From the NCBI GenBank assembly GCA_963920705.1, contig OY987227.1:16765434-16829433 (forward strand): DNA of 64,000 nucleotides, read 5' to 3'. How positions within the stretch are numbered: the first letter of the stretch is position 1; the number at the start of each line of letters is the position of its first letter. The translations under genes were made by a program, and so were the position numbers. Positions 28,401-36,617 of this stretch are shown here, piece by piece. This stretch comes from Odiellus spinosus. Lineage: Eukaryota; Arthropoda; Arachnida; Opiliones; Phalangiidae. Under the pieces are notes generated by a model. It searched no databases. It worked only from the letters and a program-made list of their open reading frames with translations, and was not told where the DNA came from.

Positions 28401-28917
28401 GAGTTTTGAACAGTGCAGTCGAATGTGTTACGATTTGGGATCCGATTGTTTGTCCTTCAATTATTGTCCGGGAGATTCAATATTGACCTCAAGTTGCTCA
28501 CTGTTGGCGGCAGATTCGGACACCCCAGGTTACGAATTGAATGCTTCAGAAAAGTGTTCCCATTATTTCAGTAAGTAAAAATATTTAGGCCCACTAAATT
28601 AGGGTTAGATGTTAATTACGTGTTTCAATGTCTTAAGGGCGAACCAAAGCGCAAGTGAAACGACCAAAGGTCATAATTATAAACGACGACAGAGTCTCAG
28701 GAGGTACGTTTAAAACTTCGTGTCAAATGCGTTTTTAAATCTTTGAAGTGTTTAATTTTGATTGCCTCATATTTCAGGACATTTCGCTGGTGTCACCTTT
28801 GGTGTTTTGATCTTTGGTATGTTCCTAGGAGCTGCGGGTTTTATATTACTATCCCTTTACAAGAGCAGGCATCAAAACGCGGACGGAACAGCTGTAAGAT
28901 ACGTTAAAGGACCTTAA
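16495..28917 (+). CDS. 37-exon type I membrane protein: two LolA-like/PAN super-repeats
   Basis: Exons joined by hand give one open frame of about 1,891 residues: 16495-16564, 17133-17200, 17350-17482, 17550-17677, 18184-18274, 18342-18499, 18583-18750, 18808-18898, 19241-19500, 19561-19653, 19728-19979, 20050-20113, 20328-20451, 20520-20659, 21104-21216, 21354-21405, 21475-21747, 21862-22104, 22425-22670, 22745-22854, 23598-23739, 23813-24049, 24198-24343, 24829-24975, 25034-25273, 25647-25754, 25974-26063, 26135-26380, 26439-26502, 26613-26730, 26797-26930, 27006-27173, 27236-27502, 27566-27802, 28322-28570, 28638-28703, 28778-28917. Residues 1-22 are a signal peptide (hydrophobic ILFLYLTFVAL, then TSCQ). 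Residues ~25-923 and ~924-1824 are two copies of one super-unit, followed by a membrane helix (~1847-1870) and a short basic tail. It is probably a surface receptor or adhesion protein of unknown ligand; many N-x-S/T sites fit an extracellular location. The frame is intact. The end may differ, because exon 37 has an internal donor at 28,894. I give no gene name. Confidence 0.9.
17350..20113 (+). other. First LolA-like module (exons 3-12)
   Basis: Residues ~47-526. Landmarks in order: EYHDVKGQRGRV, RCYGF, ISCNKFVATD, PFPVRVTFNG, IPHGIGC, VWFHA, NDTCFLSA, IYCEVWEAI, NFFNFDE, KCFEEE and LFGLILNRPP. The second module has counterparts of all of these, including six cysteines at equivalent places. 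The EY-D...RGR strand followed by a [I/V]xCN[K/Q]F-type motif and a GIGC motif recalls, from memory, the extracellular metazoan proteins classed as LolA-like; I could not search to confirm. Such folds are lipid-binding in bacterial LolA, but no function can be assigned here. Exon 6 has two overlapping candidate donors (GT at 18,500, GC at 18,506), both keeping frame. Confidence 0.6.
20328..22670 (+). other. First set of four PAN/Apple-like domains (exons 13-19)
   Basis: Four cysteine domains: exons 13-14 (residues ~526-614), 17 (~669-760), 18 (~760-841) and 19 (~841-923). Each follows C-x3-C-x(5-7)-C-x5-C, then another C, then a closing C-x2-[YF] motif such as CRVYR, CNHYH or CQHYS. The core phrases CASFSYC and CKSYDFC correspond to the C..F centre of PAN/Apple domains, which bind proteins or carbohydrates outside the cell. 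Six cysteines would form three disulfides. Exons 17, 18 and 19 each hold one domain and are bounded by phase-1 introns, the usual signature of shuffled or duplicated extracellular modules. Exons 15-16 are a low-cysteine linker. Confidence 0.7.
20821..21010. repeat. Degenerate tandem repeat in intron 14
   Basis: Four imperfect copies of a unit of about 46 bp containing GGACATATCTT, then TATGGTG and ACAATTATTG-like words. It lies wholly inside the intron between 20,659 and 21,104 and does not overlap an exon. It creates short spurious reading frames. Confidence 0.7.
22855..23597 (+). other. Intron 20 with degenerate repeats carrying decoy acceptors
   Basis: From about 23,130 to 23,470 a unit near 100 bp recurs three or four times: TTTGTGAGACTAGAC followed by a T-rich stretch ending TTTTTCCAG. 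Each unit therefore carries a good-looking 3' splice site. The acceptor supported by frame and by homology to exon 3 is TTTCAACAG at 23,589-23,597. The intron joins the two halves of the duplicated gene. Confidence 0.6.
23598..26502 (+). other. Second LolA-like module (exons 21-29)
   Basis: Residues ~960-1433. It aligns along its whole length with the first module: EYHDLKRQRGRV for EYHDVKGQRGRV, RGVPCNQFLAVD for RRISCNKFVATD, YPIRVEAYG for FPVRVTFNG, VPVGIGC for IPHGIGC, YCDIWE for YCEVWE, MFNFDE for FFNFDE, LGTLLGKPPPL for FGLILNRPPAL. Identity is low (roughly a quarter to a third by eye), so the duplication is old. Intron positions are mostly shared, but this copy lacks the introns after exons 4 and 8 of the first copy and has its own after TYR-rich YYYIGK (25,274). 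Same uncertain LolA-like assignment as the first module. Confidence 0.6.
26613..28570 (+). other. Second set of four PAN/Apple-like domains (exons 30-35)
   Basis: Domains are in exons 30-31, 33, 34 and 35 (residues ~1433-1517, 1573-1662, 1662-1741, 1741-1824), in the same order as the first set. Cores are CKGFTYC, CSSFSYC, CKGFEYC and CLSFNYC; closing motifs are CSLYF, CNVYR, CSHYS and CSHYF. Exon 32 fuses the equivalents of exons 15 and 16, so one intron is missing here. The exon 33 acceptor is AAG at 27,233-27,235: the more obvious CAG at 27,198-27,200 would put the reading in the wrong frame. Introns 32 and 33 are only 62-63 bp. Confidence 0.7.
28638..28917 (+). other. Juxtamembrane, transmembrane and tail exons 36-37
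   Basis: Exon 36 encodes a basic stalk (RRTKAQVKRPKV). Exon 37 encodes a hydrophobic span rich in G, F, L and I (from GVTFGVLIFGMFLGAAG), then LLSLYKSRHQ and a stop at 28,915-28,917. The positive charges after the helix predict an outside-in type I orientation. The sequence GCT|GTAAGA at 28,891-28,899 is a strong in-frame donor, so the stop may lie in an intron of a longer isoform. No AATAAA signal follows the stop within 700 bp, which favours continuation. Confidence 0.75.
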
Positions 28918-29140
28918 GTCAATTTATTTTAAGTAAAACCCTTAACGGGGTTCTATTTTGAAAGTTAAAAACCAATTTTCACTAATTTTGTAAAATAGAC
29001 CATATTGAATTATTTATATCTCACATTTTGAATATGAGTTATTTTCAATTTCATGTTTTCGCCAGTGTGAAATATAGGTTACAGTTTTCACCAGGTTGAT
29101 TCAGTATTTATCCCTGTAGATCCAGGCGTTTAATCCCTTT

Positions 29141-29489
29141 GGCCGTGTCAATTTAAGAAACATTCCAGCTACCTAGTGTGACGTCACACTACCTAACTTC
29201 TTTTCCCCACTCGGTCTAAAATTCTCTCTACAGTCAGTTATTGCGATGACGTCATTTTTTCTACACACGTTGCTCGAAAATTTTAGTTAATTTGAGTCGG
29301 GCCGGTAACCAGTATTACGTGCAGTATCGTTTACGGGTCGAATTTGTTTCATTTTCTTAGATCGCGAACGGCTACAATCTGACTATTTTGGATGAATTTA
29401 GGAACAATAATATCAACGGTAAGCATTTAACGAAAGTTTATATGATATTTTTATTTAAGGAAGTTTATTATTTGATAAACGTCAGCGTC
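29141..29489 (+). repeat. Tandem duplication unit A (empty-site copy)
   Basis: This ~349-bp unit is repeated directly downstream (29,490 to about 31,368, interrupted by a transposon). Shared landmarks in order: GGCCGTGT, the TGACGTCACACTACCTA palindrome region, GATGACGTCAT, GAGTCGGGCCGG, GTGCAGTATCGTTTACGGGT, TTTTCTTAG and a mini-exon. At 29,204-29,213 (TTCCCCACTC) it preserves the sequence as it was before transposon insertion in unit B. Confidence 0.88.
29361..29418 (+). CDS. Candidate alternative tail exon A
   Basis: Bounded by TTTTCTTAG and GTAAGC, this 58-base exon reads IANGYNLTILDEFRNNNIN, entering in phase 0 and leaving in phase 1. Phase 0 is exactly what the in-frame donor at 28,894 in exon 37 would supply, giving a cytoplasmic tail that continues past the transmembrane helix. 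A diverged copy lies at 31,251-31,305 with an in-frame 3-base difference. I infer alternative, probably mutually exclusive, tail exons; there is no transcript evidence here. Confidence 0.6.
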
Positions 29490-29561
29490 GGCCGTGTTAA
29501 TTTGATAAACATTCGAGCTAGTGTGACTGACGTCACACTACCTATCTTCTCTTTCCCACAC

Positions 29562-31110
29562 CATAGCCTCCTCGATCACGCGCTTCGGCTGCGCTCGCGC
29601 TATAGAAGCCCCGGCAATCGCCCGAAAATCGCGAATAAATGAATTCTCGAGATTTACAAAACTCCCCCAAACTGATGCACGTCTCAAAGGGGGGAAACTG
29701 ACCAAATTTGAAGGGTTTTGCCCTTTTCAGGTCTTTAATGATTTTTAAAAGCCACAATTAAAATATATGTTTTGCAAATTAGTTTATTTTATCTCCCTAA
29801 CCAGGTTTCATAATTTTAGGGTGATTAGTTTTTAAGTAAAAAATTAAATATCAACGTAAGATTGTAGCGTGTGCAAAGCTTTACCGCGTGCTTCAATCAT
29901 TAACTCGGGTAAGTTTTGAAATTTTGGGAGAGAAGTTTTCCTGCCATTTTCCAAATGCCATACATAGGTATTTAACTATAATGATAATAGATTAGTGTTA
30001 ATCTACTCTCATTATAGTTAAATAACTATGTATGGCGTTTTGAAAACGGCAAAAAAACTTCTCTCCCAAAATTTCACAACTTACACGCTACCACCTTACA
30101 TTGATAATTAATTTTTAATTTAAATTTATCACCCTAAAATTACGAAATCTGGTTAGGGAAATATTTCGCCTTACAACCCTAGATTAGATTAAATAACTAG
30201 GTTTGGAAAAAATGTTGTTCGGGGCAATCTTATATTGGTATAGTTTTATAAATATATTTTTTACAACATATTGATACTACTACTATCTGATCATAGGTTA
30301 AGATGGTGGTGAATGTTTTAAATTTAAAGAGAATCTCAAATTATTTGGGGACTCTCATTCCACAATGCTATTGTTTACGAAAATATTAAGGGATTTCTTA
30401 CAAGTTAGTGTACAAGAATGTGATGTACTACTAGTAAATAAATACCCATCATAGAGCTCTCAAAATTTTTAGACAACTGTATCCTACGAAAAGACAAGAG
30501 AAGACCGCCGTATTTAGATTAAGGCCTATTACCCGGCTTCAAAATTTAGTAATTTCTCTCTCTTATCAATTCTCACAATTGCAACCTTATTAATTTTAAC
30601 ACTTGTTTTTGAGTAAAATAGTATATTGTCATAGAATAAAAATCAAATCAGAGGGTGAAATTAGAATATAAGTTTATAAATAGCATCTACAGCGTGACTG
30701 CAGTGCCTGTGTTAATGGATCAAGGCTTTAGATTTAAAAAGAACCGCGCGCAATAGGTGAAAACCGCAAAAAGCTCCGTCAGTAAAGAAAAATAATAGGT
30801 TCGCTAGTTTCAACAATTATTAACGCCAAATCTGTAATTCTCAAAGGCTTGGAATTAATTTGTAAATTATCAGTACATACTTAATTAGATGTGGTTAAAA
30901 AATCAGGAAGCTGGAGCGTAAATTTAAAACTTTAGACAAGAATTTGTTTCTCCCCTCGACTTTTCCCCCCTACATTTTAGTGCTTTTTCGCGCCGTCTTT
31001 TGGGGGAGTTTTAATTTCCCATTTATTCTCTCAAACACATGTTAATTTTTTTCTTTGCCGGGGCTTCTATAGCGCGAGCGCAGCCGAAGCGCGTGATCGA
31101 GGAGGCTATG
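29562..31110. mobile_element. 1,549-bp DNA transposon, 56-bp perfect TIRs, 7-bp TSD
   Basis: The left end CATAGCCTCCTCGATCACGC is the first part of a 56-bp inverted repeat that is perfect at the right end (31,055-31,110). The direct repeat CCCACAC flanks it at 29,555-29,561 and 31,111-31,117, and unit A of the surrounding duplication gives the pre-insertion sequence. The inverted similarity continues weakly inward (AATAAATG..., ACTCCCCCAAA, GGGGGGAAA). The interior has no open frame of useful size, so the copy is non-autonomous. A fold-back element is nested inside. A 7-bp duplication does not settle the superfamily. Identical ends imply a fairly recent insertion. Confidence 0.93.
29795..30158. 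mobile_element. Nested fold-back (palindromic) element
   Basis: Two arms of about 165-200 bp are inverted around a centre near 29,993. CCCTAACCAGGTTTCATAAT at the left pairs with ATTACGAAATCTGGTTAGGG at the right, and GGGAGAGAAGTTTT with AAACTTCTCTCCC. The left arm carries about 37 extra bases. The single-stranded form could fold into one long hairpin. It lies inside the 1,549-bp transposon, either as a later insertion or as part of that element's own structure. Confidence 0.85.
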
Positions 31111-31250
31111 CCCACACGGTCGTCAAATTGATGACGTCATTTGGTATACATACGTTGCGCGAAAATTTCTTTTAATTTGAGTGAGTCGGGCCGGCAATCA
31201 GTATAGACGTGCAGTATCGTTTACGGGTCGAATTTTTTTAATTTTCTTAG

Positions 31251-31305
31251 ATCGTGAACAAAGATGCGATTGTTTTGGATGAATTTAGGAACAATAATAT
31301 CAACG
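31251..31305 (+). CDS. Candidate alternative tail exon B
   Basis: Bounded by TTTTCTTAG and GTAAGC, this 55-base exon reads IVNKDAIVLDEFRNNNIN in phase 0 and exits in phase 1. The last ten residues (LDEFRNNNIN) and their bases are identical to exon A, while the first part differs and is one codon shorter. Flanking non-exonic sequence has diverged more, which suggests that selection has kept the reading frame. A possible terminal exon at 31,488-31,504 would follow. Confidence 0.55.
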
Positions 31306-31487
31306 GTAAGCAATTTATCGTAAGTTTTTATCATCTTTTATTTAAAGAAGTTTATTATTAAGCATCAGCTCGACCACGCGTTCGTTAGGCTTAACGAGCT
31401 ACTTTAAAAACGGGCGAGTTAGGCCTTTGCTCAATGGTGTTTCGGGTTGCTGAAGTTAAACGGGTTAATGACAATACTTAATTACAG

Positions 31488-31504
31488 AGCATATTACGCG
31501 GTAA
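31488..31504 (+). CDS. Possible terminal mini-exon (EHITR stop)
   Basis: The acceptor AATTACAG at 31,480-31,487 is followed by AGCATATTACGCGGTAA. Joined in phase 1 after either tail exon, it encodes E-H-I-T-R and stops. The nearest AATAAA lies at 32,191-32,196. The exon is tiny and the polypyrimidine tract weak, so this is a suggestion only; a different exon may be used. Confidence 0.25.
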
Positions 31505-32600
31505 TTTATAATTAATGACGTACTCCAATTTATTTTTAAATCTTAGTCATATTTATCGACGTTCGTGATATATATCACAAACATTAGGTTTAGATTTAGC
31601 GGGCGTTTAGAAAAAAGGGGAGGAGTAGAAATTCGGTTTTTACCCTACATTACTGAACACCCACATGGTTGTTTATCGACATGAGGATAGGCGAATTTTC
31701 AACAACCTTCACGAATCCTGTAATTAATATACTATGGGAAACAATTTATACGAAATTAAACGCCACGAGCCTCTCAACAATGTCTCTGTATAAGTAATCG
31801 ACTTACTAGATTTCCATGTCTGGTATTAAAATTTAATTACGAGAAAGGACGCTTGTTTTTATACGAATAGGAATTTTTTTTTGGGCGGTGGCTTAACGAA
31901 TAATGGGAATTAAAAGTCTGGAGCCAAAGTTAATTACCTGTTCGACTTCCTTCATTTAAAATACATATGGTATATCGCCATTTATGTGGATCATTTAGTT
32001 CATCCTTATTTACTCCCAAGATCATGCAGTTTTTAATTACAAGCAATATACTGTATTGTAATAATTAAGTTGGTTAATTATGGAAACTTAGCTAGTGGTA
32101 GGGTAGATTTGATCTGATATACTTTACGGATATTTAATCGATTAAAAATAACTGGTAACCATTCTAGTATCCCTTTAAACTGACAGTTTAAATAAAATAC
32201 AATTAGAGGTACAATAAGGCGATCTAGAAATGGGTCAAATAATTATAATAATATGCCTAAGGGTTCAAGGTCACCGTGTGTTTGTGTTAATCTCTTTGAA
32301 ATTAGTTTACACCTATATTTTAAATATAATGATACGAAACATTCGAATATTTAGGTTAACGTGTAATTAATGTAAACACTTAAATTTTTAAAAAATAACC
32401 AAGTTAATTGGGCTCAATTGAAATCAATATTTAATTATTCAGCTATTTCAAAACGAAATATTTTAACTCTCGGCTTCTTTGATCATCGGTTTCTACGTTT
32501 TTATGTAAACTAATGTTCCCTCAAAATTTAATCCGCTTTCCTTATTTTCAACGTTTCGTGTCCTAGCTACTGGTCAAGTCTATATATAGACCATACAGTG
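31505..32600. other. Intergenic or 3' UTR stretch
   Basis: No exon is supported. The AATAAA at 32,191-32,196 is a candidate polyadenylation signal for the long isoform of the upstream gene. G+C content rises sharply from about 32,580 toward the next promoter. Confidence 0.4.
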
Positions 32601-33250
32601 GCGCGTAAACAATAGCGACGTTGGGGGTATATAACAAGAAAGGTGGAATTCTTTTTGTGTTTTTGTTTTGTGCCAAGTTGGCGCCCTCGGTTTTCCCCCG
32701 CTAAGCACCAAGTTTGGGGACCCCTCTAGTACCGTTTTCAATCCCCCGATAAAGGAAAAAAAAGTTCCCTTTTGGTTTTCATTTTCCCCTTAGCTTTTTT
32801 CCTCAAATCTGCCCAAAAGCGTAAAGGCGGTCGAAGGCACCGGCGTCTGTAGTAGTGTAGTAGTAGGGGTAGGACCGTTGTATACCTAGTAGCTAAAAAC
32901 GCAGGGGCGAATTACGGCATAATCTTGCGGGGGCGCTCCCTCTGTCTCTCGGCTATCCGCGTTCTTCCTTCCTTCCTTCCTTTTCTTTCTACGCGCCTCG
33001 GTTTTCGAGTAAAAACTGTCCAAAAACGACCCAGAGTTAGAACGTAGCAGACGACGATTGAGCCTCTCTCTGAGAAGCGGTTTTTGGCGCGCGCCCGGTT
33101 CGATATTTAAACCCGCGAAGGAAGAAGCCTCAGTGAAGCAGTGAAATCGCTATTGACTCGTGTCTCGCGCATCGCGGATCAAAATGCTGTTTTGACTTTA
33201 AAAGAGGGATCGACCGAGAATTTTGTGCATTATAACCTTTGACCCTGAAA
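32600..33250 (+). promoter_or_regulatory. GC-rich promoter with TATA and initiator
   Basis: A CpG-rich block, in strong contrast to the AT-rich surroundings, leads to TATTTAA at 33,104-33,110. CTCAGTG (initiator TCAGT at 33,130-33,134) follows, with the predicted +1 A at 33,132, 28 bp after the start of the TATA box, which is the canonical spacing. The 5' UTR would be about 119 bases to the ATG at 33,251. A second TATATAA lies at 32,628-32,634. A (CCTT)n run is at 32,964-32,984. Confidence 0.65.
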
Positions 33251-33338
33251 ATGGATAAAAAGGATTTGGGTTTTCGGCTTATTTTGCTGATTGTCTCATT
33301 GTTTCAAATCACCTGCGTCGTGCAACAACAAATTAGGG
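33251..33338 (+). CDS. First coding exon with signal peptide
   Basis: ATG opens MDKKDLGFRLILLIVSLFQ, continuing ITCVVQQQIR. A short charged n-region, an LILLIVSLF core and a likely cleavage before VQQQ or QQQ mark it as a signal peptide. It ends at a GTTTGT donor (33,339) in phase 1. This is a partial gene: no following exon can be recognised in the window. The product is secreted or membrane-bound and of unknown family. The first exon at 57,140 also ends in phase 1, so both could splice to the same downstream exon. Confidence 0.7.
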
Positions 33339-33849
33339 GTTTGTAGTTATTTGTTACCTTTTATATTGACGTTTTAAGGAACATGTGCGTTTCGGATGGA
33401 GCTTTTTCTCCGAGGGCGAGGGAGGAGGAGCGTCTTTTGTAAAGATGGAAGGCCTAACTCGCGGGAGAGGCCATATTATTTACCGTTTTATTGACCGTCT
33501 GGGTTTTAAAACGTGGTTTTTCGGGAGTTTACGCTCGGTTTGAGATGAAATTTAACGTTTTTACGTATGCTGTAATGTTAATAATAGAATTTGTACGTTA
33601 TGATATATAGAGTTTAAGCATAAAATGCAAAGAAATTGTACAGCGTGTAATCAGACGCAAAATTAGTTTCGCTTAGTTTTAAATCAGTGTTTTGGTTTAA
33701 GAGGGAAACGTCAATTAACTTATACCAAATGTGTAATATATTTTTTGTTTGTAAGACTTTAAGCGCTAGTATCCTCAAATAAGGATATGTCAGTAAATTT
33801 AGACGTATTTAAGACTTGTTTGAAAAAATTTCAAATTTCCTTGGATGGT

Positions 33850-33889
<40 letters not shown>

Positions 33890-36612
33890 GAGGTTGTAAC
33901 CAATTTAGTTAATTGTATTTCAAACTCAGAAACGTCATGATACCTTGTTTTATTGATTGGTCCACCATCAAGGTTGCCAGAGACCTGGAGAATTGACATA
34001 AACGATTATCTTAAGCCTTTGGCAATGGTCTTAGGTTGCCTTGATTTCGGGTGTTGCGAATCTTCAAGTCATATGATCCTATTTGATAATTAGATATATA
34101 CAATTATGTTACTCCTTACCAAACGGAAAATTAACTGTATACTGATAAAAATTAAGTTGTTAGGGAAATTTGTGATATTTCATGTTGCCAGAATTGTGAC
34201 AAATGTGAAATGTCACAATAAAATTAGTTTTGATATCTTGCAATATTTTTAGCCGAACCACTTGAAATAGTAAAGTGTCATGAATTGTGACCATGATTTT
34301 TTATAATGTTAGATCAAATTGTGACCAGGCTTTGGGGGGGGGGGGATAAAGGTATCAAAAAGCCCCCAAAAATTAAATTCTTGAATATTTCATTATGAAT
34401 ATCCTTAAATCATTTTAAATTTCCTTCAATATTACATTTTACACTTTATTTCTAGAGTTCAATTTTTTTATTGTCTATCAAAGATAGGTAGGTTTATGTA
34501 TAAGCTTCCAGATGGTCTCGAGGCAAAATTGTTAGCTGTTACCAAACTTAAAAGTGCAGAGGCGGACAACACTTAAAGATATCGGGCGTTGATAGTGAGA
34601 GTGGGAATACAGTTTACCTGGCAACCAGTTTTTTTCATAGGTGGGATGCGATCGCAGGATCTGTATATATGTAGAGAGGCCTTCGGGCTACACTACCTAA
34701 AATGGTCTGCTTTTTTTTGTGACCAATTTTGGATAGACATGCTTATATAGCTCGAAAAGGAGGCACATCATATTATTAAGCGGTTGCTTAATCCCTATTG
34801 AGCCGCGGTTAAAAATTGTGGCGTGATTTAGATTTTAAAAGAGTTACAGGAACGCGTATGTTTGATATGTTAAAATTGAAATAATTTTAAACATGTAGAC
34901 ATTAAACGGAAGGACTATGGGATTGATTCATGCCCCGCCTAAAATTGGATATCCGGTTTCTGACGTCATTTGAAACGATATGTGATTCGCATGACGTCAG
35001 AGGTATACAGCCATTCAACAAGCACTGAACTGCTAGTCCTTCATATTGTCTATCTTTTGAGACAATCTATAAGATGCTGCCTCAGCGTTTCTCCATTTTG
35101 TAAACCCCTCTCGAAAAGATTTCAGCCAAGAAATTTAAAATTGAACTAAAAAATGAATTCAAATAACAATTTGATAGGTTGTGTTGTTTTAATAAAAATA
35201 TATAAATATATTAATTTTAAAACAATATTAATTAGTAAATGAGGTACATAACCTAATTAGATTAGTAATTTAAATGAATAGCTACTCATTTATTAATTTA
35301 TATATATAAAAATTATAATAAGACTAATTATAAATAGTTGCAAAGAATGGTCCAAAACCTAGTATTTCTCTAGTTGCGTGTTTTTAATACTAAATATTTT
35401 TCTCAAATTTTTAAGTCAAGTTTCTTTCCTTTTTTTACCTAAATTTTTTACATTAATTGAACTAGCGAAAACGAGTTCGATAAACGCTTATCTTAGCTTA
35501 CGCTACTCAGAAGGTATAAGAAATTAACGACTAATAAAAAAGCGGGTGTCATTTTGTGGCTGAAATTCCTGTCTCCCCGGTGGCCCTGGGTGAAATTTTA
35601 AAGTTGGGAGAAAAAGAAAAAAAACTTAAAATGATGTCAAGCTGTATAATTTTGGTTCCTAATGGGTGAAATTTTGACAAATATGCCCCTTTCTCCTGGA
35701 AATGACTTTATCGTACCCTCTAATATTGAAACCACCTACGATTAAGAAAATTAACTCTCAAACCATATGTTAGATTAAAATTGACACTTTAAGCTCTTGT
35801 TTATTTAAATGAGGTATTTCTTTAATTATAAGTGTTGGCCGTGAATCAAATGAAAGCTTTTTTTTTTTTATTAACTTAGTCATAAAATACCAAATTTGGT
35901 TTGGGTGTTTATCTAGGAAGAGAAAACAAAAACCCTACGACTTTTTGTTCCATTTTATTTAATATTTAAAGAGATTGTTCTACCTTGGTATTTTTTTTTT
36001 TTTTTTTTTTACTTATTTTAGTAACAGTTATACTAGTAACATCTAAAATTAAGTTAAACCATATTACCAAGGGGTGAAGGAAGGTTATTATTCCCCGAAC
36101 GTGTTAGGTCCTCTTGACTTTTGTCAAAAATAAGAATTAAAGATCTTGCAATCGTCTGTGTTTATCAAACTACAGATTTTATAAGCAGCCGAATAATACC
36201 CATTATTGCTCTCAGATGGTTAAACCTAACTTCCTTTAACAGAAAATTATGTGGATTATATATAATTTATTATTAATGATTCGTATGACTTTCTCAAGTA
36301 CTACAGAAGCCACTCAAGTACTACAGAAGCCACATTATTTACATTAGTGCTCCCTCGTTAAGCCTAACTATCTCAGAATATAAAGGGATTAAATAGTTTC
36401 GATCTGAAACGATTTGAAAATCATTTCGTAATTTCATGGGGGACTGTATTTTTCAACCAAAATATGAGTAACTCAGGAGCTGTATCGAAATCGCGTAGAT
36501 AAAATGAGTAATACGCGATTTTTTTTTTTTTTTTTTTTTTTTTTCTGTAACCCCCGTCTCGTAAGCTTTCTGATTCGATAAAAGCCTTCAATATATATTT
36601 TTTTATTCCCCT
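33339..36612 (+). other. Presumed first intron, no exon seen
   Basis: AT-rich, with T33 at 33,852-33,884, G9 near 34,335, T20 at 35,991-36,010 and a 20-bp direct duplication at 36,293-36,333. Two TGACGTCA motifs in inverted arrangement lie near 34,961 and 34,992. No coding frame is supported. Confidence 0.45.
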
Positions 36613-36617
36613 AATTA

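Larger units (their letters stand above)
29490..31368 (+). repeat. Tandem duplication unit B, split by a transposon
   Basis: Second copy of the 29,141-29,489 unit. The left part is 29,490-29,561 and the right part 31,111 to about 31,368, with a 1,549-bp element between them. Without the element and its target duplication the unit is about 323 bp. Non-exonic parts differ from unit A at roughly one base in five, so the duplication is old relative to the insertion. Confidence 0.85.

Noticed and set aside
36293-36333. 20-bp direct duplication as a transposon target duplication
   Set aside because: The two copies are adjacent with nothing between them; simple local duplication.
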